From the NCBI GenBank assembly GCA_022376925.1, contig JAIOJX010000005.1:14846501-14910500 (forward strand): a DNA stretch of 64,000 bases, given 5' to 3'. Of the stretch, positions 34,435-44,911 are shown in pieces. The notes below the pieces were generated by a model. That model searched no databases. It saw nothing but the letters and a program-made list of their open reading frames with translations, and was not told the origin of the DNA. The position numbers were made by a program, and so were the translations under genes. Numbering within the stretch: the first letter of the stretch is position 1; each line of letters opens with the position of its first letter. Origin of the DNA: Tragulus kanchil. Its lineage: Eukaryota > Chordata > Mammalia > Artiodactyla > Tragulidae.

Positions 34435-35398
34435 AATGGGTCATCCCATATGGCACCTTGAAAACACCTCTCTCCATTCCAGACATATTGCAATGATCCT
34501 GATGTAGAACAATTTACAAAACACATACAGAACATCTCATGCTTTTCTTCTCTCCCCTTGTTATAATTTATAAAAATGATCTTTGGGCAAAAGATTGTTT
34601 TAATCCTTATTGTATCATTGTTAAGAATTTTAGTGACACAGAACAAATACTATGCAATTCTACTTGCACAAGGTATCTAAGGTAGTCATACACACATAGA
34701 CAGAGTAGAATGGGGATTAGGAGGAGCTGTGGGGAGGAACAAAAGAGATGTCTTTTGTTGAATGGATACACTGTTTCCCTTTTCAGGATGAGAATGTTCT
34801 AGAGATCTGTTTCACAACACTGTGCACTTCAAAAAAGACTTGTGTAGGAAGCCTTTTTTGGGTATTACAGACCAGGTGCTGCCGAACTATGGCCCACAGC
34901 ACAGATGCCTGCTTTTTTTAAATTAAATGTTACTGCCACATGAAAAAAAAAAAAGAATTTTAGTGATAATTTATAGAGCTCATCTTTTTCCAGTTGACAG
35001 AAGGAGTCTTATGTAAAAGATGGCCAAGAAACGCTTCCTCTGTTTGTAGAGTTTTTCAAGGGGCCCTGGCATATTCAGCCCTCCATTGGGTCGAAGGAAA
35101 ATAGGATCTTTCTAATTCACAAGCATTAAAAATGAAGTTCAGTGACACATTGATGCCTTGGCCATGGAATCTAGACCTGGGCCTATTACTTTACTCACCG
35201 TCCAGAGTTCTCTTCACAGACACTACACATAAAAAGAGCCACACTGCATAGTCATTTATAAGAGATATGCAGCCACACAGAACTGTAGAAAGTGTTTATA
35301 GTTAATAGGGAGACGTGAAACAAGTGCTCCGGGCATGGAGACATCGCCCATCATCTGGGAGAGATGTGGAAGATGATCTTCAGTCATCTCTACCATTT

Positions 35399-36567
35399 GT
35401 TGTTGTTCAGTTGCTAAGTCCTGTCCAACTCTGCAACCCCATTGACTGCATCATGCCAGGCTTCCCTGTGCTTCACCATCTCCCAGAGTTGGCTCAGATT
35501 TGTGTCCATTGAGTCAGTGATGCCATCCAACCATCTCATCCTCTGTCACACTTTTCCCCTCCTGCCATCAACTTTCCCAGCATCAGGCTCTTTTCTAATG
35601 AGTTGGCCATTTGCATCAGGTGGCCGAAGTATTGGAGCTTCAGTTTCAACATCAGTCCTTCCAATGAATAGTCAGGGTTGATACCATTTAGGATTGACAG
35701 GTTTGATCTCCTTTCTGTCCAAGGGGTTCTCACCAGGTCTTCTCCAGCTCTGCAGTTTGAAAGCATCAATTCTTCGGTGCTCAGCCTTCTTTATGGTCTT
35801 AACTCTCACATCCATACATGACTACTGAAAACACCATAGTTTTGACTATACAGATCTTTGTCAGCAAAGTGATGTCTCTGCTTTTGAATATGCTGTCTGT
35901 GTTTGTCATAGCTTTTCTTCCAGGAAGCAAGCATCTTAATTTTGTGGCCACAGTCACCATCGACAGTGATTTTGGGAGGTGAAGAAAACAAAATCTGTTA
36001 CTGTTTCCATTTTTCCCCCACTTATTTGCCATGAAGTGATGGGACTGGATGCCATGATCTCAGTTTTTTGAATTCTGAGTTTTAAGCCAGCTTTTTCACT
36101 CTCCTCTTTCACCTTCATCAGATGGCTGTTTAGTTCCTCTTCACTTTCTGCCATTAGGGTGGTGTTATCTGCATATCTGAGATTGTTGATATTTCTCCTG
36201 TCAGTTTTGATTCCAGCTTGTGATTCATGCAGCCCAGCATTTTGCATGATATACTCTGCGTGTAAGTTGAATAAGCAGGAAAGAGATAATATACAGACTT
36301 TTCGTACTCCTTTCCCAATTTTGAACCAGTCTATTGTTCCATGTCTGGTTCTAGCTTCTTGACCTGCATATGGATTTTCTACCATACAGGTAAGGTGATC
36401 TGGTATTCCCATCTCTAAGAATTTTCCAAGTTTGTTGTGATCCACATAGTCAAAGACTTTAGCGTAGTCAATGAAGTAGAAGTAGATGTTTTTCTGGAAT
36501 TGCCTTATTTTCTCTATTATCCAGCAAATGTTGGCAATTTGATCTCTCATTTGTACCATGAGTGACT
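35399..36567 (-). mobile_element. BovB (RTE) LINE with long reverse-transcriptase relic
   Basis: About 1.17 kb of antisense BovB: 3' end at 35399, reading leftwards from 36567. An open stretch of 205 codons (36571-35954) covers reverse-transcriptase palm motifs: motif A as IDYAKVFD (residues 34-41), then the YADD site as YADN (residues 133-136). The second catalytic aspartate is replaced by asparagine, so the enzyme would be inactive. The frame then breaks near 35990 and continues in another frame (GRKAMTNTDSIFKS) to about 35800. Only the palm region and 3' end are present; the endonuclease is missing. Confidence 0.92.
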
Positions 36568-37100
36568 CCAAAACTCTGGCCTGAGCTGAAAATGTAACCT
36601 CTTGCTAGACCAGTGCCTCTAAGCCCTGAATGGGCACCACCAGGAAGCAAGGCTTCCATCAGGATGGAAGACCTATGGGAGATCTTCCATCTGGGCTCCT
36701 CCCCTCCAGTACATAGCCCTGGTTAATTTCAGACAGATGGGGCAGTGCCTGTTTGGGTGGAGGACCACATCTCTTGTGCTGTAACCTCAGCAGGGAGGTC
36801 TTTCCCACCCATGCACACTTCCATATTTTCTCCAACACATCTTGTCCTGCTGAGGACCTGACAGTGTCACTCTGTGTGTGAGTGTGTGTTTGCATGTGAT
36901 TAGTGTATACTGGTCCATAATGGGAAAAGTTAACCCCAAGTTTTCAGCTAAAGGGAAGATGATTTGTAGCCATTGACTGGCTTGTGGATTTTATTCTGTT
37001 AAAAAGACTAGAAAGTTTAAGTTTTTCAATCCTCTGTAAGTGAGAGAGCATTTCTTCCACTTGACCCCTCTTTTTCTGTCTTTATTTGACTTACATTTTT
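36568..37100. other. Intronic sequence with short GT-rich patch
   Basis: Unique sequence. A GT-rich stretch lies at about 36871-36898. No exon or repeat family supported. Confidence 0.5.
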
Positions 37101-37112
37101 AAAGGAAATGGT

Positions 37113-37365
37113 GGGACTTTCCTGGTGGTTCAGGAGTTAAGGGTGCACCTTGCTATCTTGGCTATGGGTTCGATCGCTGGTTGGGGAACTGAAATCCCTC
37201 ATGCCATGCAGCTACTGAGCCTTCGTGCTCAGGAGCCCCATACACACCACAACTAGAAAGTATATACGCCTCAATGAAAGATCCTGAATGATGCAATGAA
37301 GATCCCACATGCTGCAACTAAGACCTGAGGCAGCCAAATAAATAAATTAAAAAAAAAAAAAAGAA
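37113..37365 (+). mobile_element. CHR-type SINE (host of a nested SINE)
   Basis: 'gggactttcctggtggttca', B-box-like GGTTCGATCGC, 'actgagccttcgtgctcagg', 'tgctgcaactaagacctgag' and 'gcagccaaataaataaat', then an A-run. The flank AAAGGAAATGGTG (37101-37113) recurs imperfectly as AAAGGGAAATAGTG only after the next SINE (about 37667-37680), so the second SINE inserted into this one's tail. Confidence 0.8.
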
Positions 37366-37366
37366 A

Positions 37367-37655
37367 ACGGGTCTTCCCTGGTGGTCCAGTGGGTAAAGAG
37401 CCCACCTTGAATGCAAGGGGCACTGGTTTGATCCCTGGCCCGGGAAGATCCCATATAACCACAGAGTGGCTGGACCAGTGTGTCCAGTTATGAGCCAGTG
37501 CCCTGGAGTGCATGCACCTAGAGCCGGTGCTCTGCAACGAGAGAGGCCACTGTAATGGGAGGCCCACACAGACCAAAGAATAAAGATGGATGAAAATAAA
37601 TAAATAAAAAAACAATAAAAGAGGCCAAAATTTAATAAGTAAATGCTTAAAAAGA
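37367..37655 (+). mobile_element. CHR-like SINE, plain-tail form, nested
   Basis: 'gggtcttccctggtggtcca', 'ctggtttgatccctggcccg', 'tgtgtccagttatgagccag', 'gaggccactgtaatgggagg' and 'aacaataaaagaggccaaaa'. More diverged than other members. Sits in the poly(A) of the preceding SINE. Confidence 0.88.
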
Positions 37656-38049
37656 AAGCAAAAAAAAAGGGAAATAGTGCCTTCCTGTGCACTGAGCAGG
37701 AATCTAAAACTAATTCCCGGCCTTTCACTATTTAGAGAGTCTGAGAAATTAGAAGAGAAAGAAGGATGAGAAACTCCTTCCATCCATCCCTCCATCTAGT
37801 GATATGCATGGTCCAGCCCAGCGCTCTGCCAAGAACACTCACTCAGTAAGGATTTTCTAAGGTATGGGGCAATAACGTAATTTGTTCATAACTTATTAAT
37901 CTTCCACCAACCAAGAAGCAACCTAGTTGCATTAACCTTAGGACTTGAGCTAACTATGTAGGTACATTGAAAGATCCAGTTTACTAATAGATTTATGCCT
38001 ATATGTTTGAGATTTTTAGAAAATATCCATTTGTGATGATGGTCAAGAG

Positions 38050-38365
38050 TAGAAACTTTGGACTTGGGCCTACCTGGATTTGAATCCCAGATCTACTCAT
38101 TAGTCCTGTTAATCGAAATGCAAGATAAATAAAAAAGATCATCTGGGTGACTACTGGCAGATTAATCAGGTAAAGTTCATAAGACATTCCCACTGAACTG
38201 AGCCACTCTAACCAAACCAACTTGTCAAGGTACCCACTTAAGAGAAGGCAGATAAATTCTCTTACTTAGCCCAGGTTTCCTTATTTTTAAAGAGGGATAA
38301 AATTTCTTATCTCATAGTTATTGTGAGAATTGAGTGAGAAAAAACATGCAAGGGTGAAGTGATTG
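38050..38365 (+). mobile_element. MIR SINE split by about 160 bp of other sequence
   Basis: The first part 'actttggacttgggcctacc', 'tggatttgaatcccagatct' (38055-38100) is the 5' MIR half. The 3' half 'cccaggtttccttattttta', 'gttattgtgagaattgagtg' resumes at about 38265-38345. The intervening bases are not MIR and were not identified. Duplicated at about 39138-39455. Confidence 0.7.
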
Positions 38366-38464
38366 AATACAAGAATTGACTACTAGTTAGGTTGCTCAAC
38401 TGCTTTAGGCCAAAGTCCCTAAGTCTCAATTTTTTTCTAGCTTCCCCTAAGGTCTACTCTGGTG

Positions 38465-38723
38465 GTTATTTGTTATTTTCTTGGCCACTTCTGTTGGTCT
38501 TTCATTTATCCATTTTCATCCATCTTTGTTCTTTGGCCTGTATGGGCCTCTGTCATCGCAGAACACCGGCTCTGGGCGCATGCGCTCCAGAGCTCCGGCT
38601 CGGTAATTGGACACCTCGGTCCAGCCGCTCCAAGGCACATGGGATCTTCCCAGGCCAGGGATCGAACCAGTGCCCCTTGCACTGCAAGACGGTGTCCTTA
38701 CCATCTGGACCACTAGGGAAGCC
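38465..38723 (-). mobile_element. CHR-like SINE, plain-tail form
   Basis: Antisense copy, body 'ccagagctccggctcggtaa', 'ccaggccagggatcgaacca'. 3' end 'ttattttcttggccacttct' has no G-rich run. Perfect 11-bp target-site duplication CTACTCTGGTG (38454-38464 and 38724-38734). An internal deletion removes about 15 bases near 38550 ('tatgggcctctgtcatcgca'). Confidence 0.9.
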
Positions 38724-39554
38724 CTACTCTGGTGTTTTTGATAGACAGTCTTCTGTACGGTCATTCAGGGACCAGGCTTCTTCTATCTTTTAGCCCATTT
38801 CTGACTCAAAGTCCTCGGCCATTGATTTGGGAAAGAGAATGCAGGATCATTCCTGGCAGGGTTTTGTGGGTCAGACCTGAAAGTGGCATGTGTCACCTCT
38901 GCCTTCAGTCAGTCTCTTGGACATTTATGGCTGCAAGGGAGGCTGGGAAATTTAATCAGCATGTGTGCTGGGAAGGAGTTCATGGGCTTGGTGAGCATCT
39001 GGCCAGTCTGCCCGAGTGGGTACGTTGGCTTGCCTAAAATGAGGCCTGGAAGATTTCCAATCTCAGGTGGGTACATGAAGATTTGAATGCCTATATGTTT
39101 GAGATTTAGAAAATATCCATTTGTGATGATGGTCAAGAGTAGAAACTTTGGACTTGGGCCTACCTGGATTTGAATCCCAGATCTACTCATTAGTCCTGTT
39201 AATCGAAATGCAAGATAAATAAAAAAGATCATCTGGGTGACTACTGGCAGATTAATCAGGTAAAGTTCATAAGACATTCCCACTGAACTGAGCCACTCTA
39301 ACCAAACCAACTTGTCAAGGTACCCACTTAAGAGAAGGCAGATAAATTCTCTTACTTAGCCCAGGTTTCCTTATTTTTAAAGGGGGATAAAATTTCTTAT
39401 CTCATAGTTATTGTGAGAATTGAGTGAGAAAAAACATGCAAGGGTGAAGTGATTGAATACAAGAATTGACTACTAGTTAGGTTGCTCAACTGCTTTAGGC
39501 CAAAGTCCCTAAGTCTCAATTTTTTTCTAGCTTCCCCTAAGGTCTACTCTGGTG

Positions 39555-39813
39555 GTTATTTGTTATTTTCTTGGCCACTTCTGTTGGTCTTTCATTTATC
39601 CATTTTCATCCATCTTTGTTCTTTGGCCTGTATGGGCCTCTGTCATCGCAGAACACCGGCTCTGGGCGCATGCGCTCCAGAGCTCCGGCTCGGTAATTGG
39701 ACACCTCGGTCCAGCCGCTCCAAGGCACATGGGATCTTCCCAGGCCAGGGATCGAACCAGTGCCCCTTGCACTGCAAGACGGTGTCCTTACCATCTGGAC
39801 CACTAGGGAAGCC
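39555..39813 (-). mobile_element. CHR-like SINE, plain-tail form, second copy
   Basis: Copy of 38465-38723 by duplication 12. A third, 14-base edge of it at 40955-40968 comes from duplication 13. Confidence 0.9.
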
Positions 39814-42108
39814 CTACTCTGGTGTTTTTGATAGACAGTCTTCTGTACGGTCATTCAGGGACCAGGCTTCTTCTATCTTTTAGCCCATTTCTGACTCAAA
39901 GTCCTCGGCCATTGATTTGGGAAAGAGAATGCAGGATCATTCCTGGCAGGGTTTTGTGGGTCAGACCTGAAAGTGGCATGTGTCACCTCTGCCTTCAGTC
40001 AGTCTCTTGGACATTTATGGCTGCAAGGGAGGCTGGGAAATTTAATCAGCATGTGTGCTGGGAAGGAGTTCATGGGCTTGGTGAGCATCTGGCCAGTCTG
40101 CCCGAGTGGGTACGTTGGCTTGCCTAAAATGAGGTCCGCCTCAGTGGAAGTATCTTTCCAAACTCTCAGGTGGGTTTTTCTGGGCTAATCCTACCAGGAG
40201 TCATTTAGAGAAAGAAAAGAAAATTTTCAAATTTAACTGTTGAATTTTTTTTTTTCACTTTAGAATTATGTTGTCTTCCTTTTTTTTTTTTTTTTTGACT
40301 TTTATTTTACTTTTAACTTTTACAGAGTTTTGTTGTTTACAGATATGTATGTTTCCAGATTAGTCATATGTATATCACCCCCCCCCCCCCCCACTGAATT
40401 TATTCTTTTTTGTGCTTGAGTACAAAGAGAGATAGAGATTTAGATACATGTATATATAAATCTCAAAGTTTTTTTTCATTAGAATGAGTTCATCCCCCCT
40501 CTTTTTTTTGCCTCTGTAATGTTTTACCACAAGGTATCTAATTATTATCCGATATTTTTTTAAAACGCCAAGTACAGTAGTCATGTGACTTTGATCGCAG
40601 AGCGTGCCTTGGATAAATTAGGTGAGACTAGTGGCACGTCTGGAAATTGTAAAGAAAAAGCAAACGAATGAACAAAGCCAAACTCCCAAGTGTTCCTTAA
40701 GTCCCTGCCCAGAAAATGTCACAGCATAGCTCAGTCACGAGTGCGGAATCTTCTTGAAAGATCTGACCGCAACGAGTGCTGCCAAGTTCTATTGTTAGGG
40801 GACATCCGTCAGGTAACATAATGCAAGAAAGCAGTTCTGGCCCTAATACAAAGGGAAATGCCTGCTCTAAAAGACTGCCCTAAAACTTCATGTCTTCATA
40901 CAAAGGTATCAAGAACATATTCTACTGAGTAACGGCTATTAATTATATGGGCTGCCACTAGGGAAGCCCTACTCTGGTGTTTTTGATAGACAGTCTTCTG
41001 TACGGTCATTCAGGGACCAGGCTTCTTCTATCTTTTAGCCCATTTCTGACTCAAAGTCCTCGGCCATTGATTTGGGAAAGAGAATGCAGGATCATTCCTG
41101 GCAGGGTTTTGTGGGTCAGACCTGAAAGTGGCATGTGTCACCTCTGCCTTCAGTCAGTCTCTTGGACATTTATGGCTGCAAGGGAGGCTGGGAAATTTAA
41201 TCAGCATGTGTGCTGGGAAGGAGTTCATGGGCTTGGTGAGCATCTGGCCAGTCTGCCCGAGTGGGTACGTTGGCTTGCCTAAAATGAGGTCCGCCTCAGT
41301 GGAAGTATCTTTCCAAACTCTCAGGTGGGTTTTTCTGGGCTAATCCTACCAGGAGTCATTTAGAGAAAGAAAAGAAAATTTTCAAATTTAACTGTTGAAT
41401 TTTTTTTTTTCACTTTAGAATTATGTTGTCTTCCTTTTTTTTTTTTTTTTGACTTTTATTTTACTTTTAACTTTTACAGAGTTTTGTTGTTTACAGATAT
41501 GTATGTTTCCAGATTAGTCATATGTATATCACCACCCCCCCCCCCCACTGAATTTATTCTTTTTTGTGCTTGAGTACAAAGAGAGATAGAGATTTAGATA
41601 CATGTATATATAAATCTCAAAGTTTTTTTTCATTAGAATGAGTTCATCCCCCCTCTTTTTTTTGCCTCTGTAATGTTTTACCACAAGGTATCTAATTATT
41701 ATCCGATATTTTTTTAAAACGCCAAGTACAGTAGTCATGTGACTTTGATCGCAGAGCGTGCCTTGGATAAATTAGGTGAGACTAGTGGCACGTCTGGAAA
41801 TTGTAAAGAAAAAGCAAACGAATGAACAAAGCCAAACTCCCAAGTGTTCCTTAAGTCCCTGCCCAGAAAATGTCACAGCATAGCTCAGTCACGAGTGCGG
41901 AATCTTCTTGAAAGATCTGACCGCAACGAGTGCTGCCAAGTTCTATTGTTAGGGGACATCCGTCAGGTAACATAATGCAAGAAAGCAGTTCTGGCCCTAA
42001 TACAAAGGGAAATGCCTGCTCTAAAAGACTGCCCTAAAACTTCATGTCTTCATACAAAGGTATCAAGAACATATTCTACTGAGTAACGGCTATTAATTAT
42101 ATGGGCTG
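39800..42108. repeat. Tandem duplication 13 (copies 39800-40954 and 40955-42108)
   Basis: Offset 1155, dropping to 1154 at a C-run (15 C at 40378-40392; 'ccacc' plus 12 C at 41535-41546). The join is at 'atatgggctg' then CCACTAGG, in the head of the CHR-like SINE. With duplication 12 it gives three copies of 38710-39050. Confidence 0.95.
40270..40392 (-). mobile_element. L1-type 3' end, truncated
   Basis: T-run, 'ttttacttttaacttttaca', 'gagttttgttgtttacagat', 'ccagattagtcatatgtata' and a C-run. Same family as 18060-18170 and 23003-23115. Duplicated at about 41425-41546. Confidence 0.6.
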
Positions 42109-42256
42109 AACAAGTCTTTTTAATGGTTTTTAAATATGTAATTCTACATTTATCTGGAAAACAGGAAACTAAAGCTGTAAGAGAAAGAAAGGTACCGAGT
42201 TTTCGCCTCTTGTGTCATCCTCAGTTGTGTGTTCATTTAACAGTGGTATTTCCCAG

Positions 42257-44499
42257 TGGACAGAGTTTCAAAAAGGAGTAGCATGTTAGACCCTAACCCG
42301 TGGCTCAGTCTGTGGCCTTTTCCAAATTAACTCTATAGTCTCACTTCATGAACATGCATAAGTTTGGACTCATGGATATTGCTTACATGGGCGGTTCTCT
42401 TCACTACCAACTCAAAAGCACTCAAAGGCAATACATGCTTTTAATTTCTAGAGAAGAGAGAGGCTTAAACCCAACTGGCATAGCTGCTCAGGTACAAACT
42501 ATGAAGAGCAAGGAAAAACGAGTTACATACAAAGACCTCCACAATTGAATTTTTTGTAACCAGCAGTTTTCTGAGTAGCATTTCGTGCTGTGTTTGGAAA
42601 AGTAAGGCGAAAAGAAGCGTTTGCTTTTCAGATGAGCCTTTCCAGGGTCAGAAAATTGCCTTGGTAATCACACCCGGGCTCTGTGTGAAGGCTGGATGTT
42701 GAGGCCGGTTCATGAAGAATGAAGCACCCAGGAAGGAAGCAGAGGAAGAGGCTTGTGTGATATCATCAGGGTCTGCTTGAGCTGACAGCCTGAAGCTACC
42801 CGGTGGGGGCTGAATCCCAACAGGAAAGTGAATCGTTAGTTTATCAGGATGCAGAGAGGAGGGTAATCAGAAAGGAGGGTAATGCTGTCATTCTTCTGCC
42901 CAGACTGTTTGCTTTAGCAACATAAAGCTGTGAATGAGCCTGTGAGCTGTGACCATGGGTTAGTAGGTTTATAGGTATTTAGAAACCCAGGACTGTGGAG
43001 GCAGAAGGGATTTGCTAAGATCCTGTCCTGTTGGACATCACTCATGGTGACTTTTTTTTTTTTTTAATCTGATAAGGCACATTAGCTCATTTCTCTTTGT
43101 GTAAGACATGAATTAGATAATGAATGCCTGCCCAAAGGAAGTGAGGTGGTTATCACACACAGGGGATTTGGGGGATTATCCAAGGGGGTAAAGGTTAATA
43201 AAGAAGGATAATATCCTTTGTTTTATCTACTGTTTCATTCTAAGTTTGTTACAATTCCAGACTGCCTTGATGGCAAATTCTGCATAAAGGTTAGAACTAC
43301 GTATCTGGCTACGGTTTTTTTCAAAACGTTGCACTTTGTAACATGACTATCAACTGCCTTGATGGCATCTGCTGGACAGAGTTTCAAAAAGGAGTAGCAT
43401 GTTAGACCCTAACCCGTGGCTCAGTCTGTGGCCTTTTCCAAATTAACTCTATAGTCTCACTTCATGAACATGCATAAGTTTGGACTCATGGATATTGCTT
43501 ACATGGGCGGTTCTCTTCACTACCAACTCAAAAGCACTCAAAGGCAATACATGCTTTTAATTTCTAGAGAAGAGAGAGGCTTAAACCCAACTGGCATAGC
43601 TGCTCAGGTACAAACTATGAAGAGCAAGGAAAAACGAGTTACATACAAAGACCTCCACAATTGAATTTTTTGTAACCAGCAGTTTTCTGAGTAGCATTTC
43701 GTGCTGTGTTTGGAAAAGTAAGGCGAAAAGAAGCGTTTGCTTTTCAGATGAGCCTTTCCAGGGTCAGAAAATTGCCTTGGTAATCACACCCGGGCTCTGT
43801 GTGAAGGCTGGATGTTGAGGCCGGTTCATGAAGAATGAAGCACCCAGGAAGGAAGCAGAGGAAGAGGCTTGTGTGATATCATCAGGGTCTGCTTGAGCTG
43901 ACAGCCTGAAGCTACCCGGTGGGGGCTGAATCCCAACAGGAAAGTGAATCGTTAGTTTATCAGGATGCAGAGAGGAGGGTAATCAGAAAGGAGGGTAATG
44001 CTGTCATTCTTCTGCCCAGACTGTTTGCTTTAGCAACATAAAGCTGTGAATGAGCCTGTGAGCTGTGACCATGGGTTAGTAGGTTTATAGGTATTTAGAA
44101 ACCCAGGACTGTGGAGGCAGAAGGGATTTGCTAAGATCCTGTCCTGTTGGACATCACTCATGGTGACTTTTTTTTTTTTTTAATCTGATAAGGCACATTA
44201 GCTCATTTCTCTTTGTGTAAGACATGAATTAGATAATGAATGCCTGCCCAAAGGAAGTGAGGTGGTTATCACACACAGGGGATTTGGGGGATTATCCAAG
44301 GGGGTAAAGGTTAATAAAGAAGGATAATATCCTTTGTTTTATCTACTGTTTCATTCTAAGTTTGTTACAATTCCAGACTGCCTTGATGGCAAATTCTGCA
44401 TAAAGGTTAGAACTACGTATCTGGCTACGGAATTTTTCCATCTCCATTTAGTCAAGTGTTGGGATCACGTTGCACTTTTTGTAACATGACTATCAACTG
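42257..44499. repeat. Tandem duplication 14 (copies 42257-43356 and 43373-44499)
   Basis: Offset 1116. The end of copy 1 (43312-43356) is a shortened, garbled version of copy 2 (44431-44499). A 16-nt filler 'ccttgatggcatctgc' (43357-43372) resembles 'ccttgatggcaaattctgc' from about 43264. Contents are unique intron; the 66-codon open frame at 42348 (again at 43464) has no recognisable domain. Confidence 0.94.
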
Positions 44500-44911
44500 T
44501 TTCTCTTTCTGCACTGTGAAGCTTCCTATCTGCTTGTTAGACATCATCAATCTGATATTACAAAATTGGTAGGGTTATAAGTTTTTCTCTTACGGCCTGA
44601 TTCAAAAACTTAATTTTAAAAGAGGTCATGGATGTTGTTCAGCAAATCTTTTTAAAAGCCAGACATGTTTTGGCCTTTGGATTTGCTACTTGTTCATCAT
44701 TTCAGCAGCCTTAGCATGCGTCCCCTTTGCAAGACATAGCTTCTATCATCTGTACAAAGCTGTATATGCGAAAATAGCAGGCGGGGAGAAGGTAATTCCA
44801 GTTGGCATTCTATTCTGGATCCGCTGTGATAAATTACTTAGCAGAGGGCATGGTCCGTTACTTTTTATGGTCATGTTCTATATTTGTATGTGCTGCGGCT
44901 CGGATCACATG
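44500..44911. other. Unique intronic sequence
   Basis: No repeat recognised. It contains most of a 115-codon open frame (44690-45037) lacking splice context or a recognisable domain, so it is not called a gene. Confidence 0.45.

Larger units (their letters stand above)
33342..35530. repeat. Tandem duplication 11 (copies 33342-34434 and 34435-35530)
   Basis: Offset 1093 then 1092. The last 50 bases of copy 1 are corrupted: 'ccatctgtccaacagagtca' where copy 2 reads 'ccatctcccagagttggctc' and continues as normal BovB. The left 200 bp overlap duplication 10, so 32256-32454, 33342-33540 and 34435-34632 are the same sequence. Confidence 0.95.
37995..40170. repeat. Tandem duplication 12 (copies 37995-39086 and 39087-40170)
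   Basis: Offset 1092 then 1090. 'gagatttttagaaaa' near the left edge of copy 1 is 'gagatttagaaaa' in copy 2. The last 35 bases of copy 1 are altered ('aggcctggaagatttccaat' against 'aggtccgcctcagtggaagt' in copy 2). The right half overlaps duplication 13. Confidence 0.95.

Noticed and set aside
35954..36571. 205-codon minus-strand open frame as a host gene
   Set aside because: Its motifs are those of the BovB reverse transcriptase, and the flanking sequence is the rest of the BovB element.
40378..40392. Run of 15 C as a functional element
   Set aside because: It is the G-rich 3' UTR end of an antisense L1 fragment, and its length differs between copies as homopolymer error would cause.
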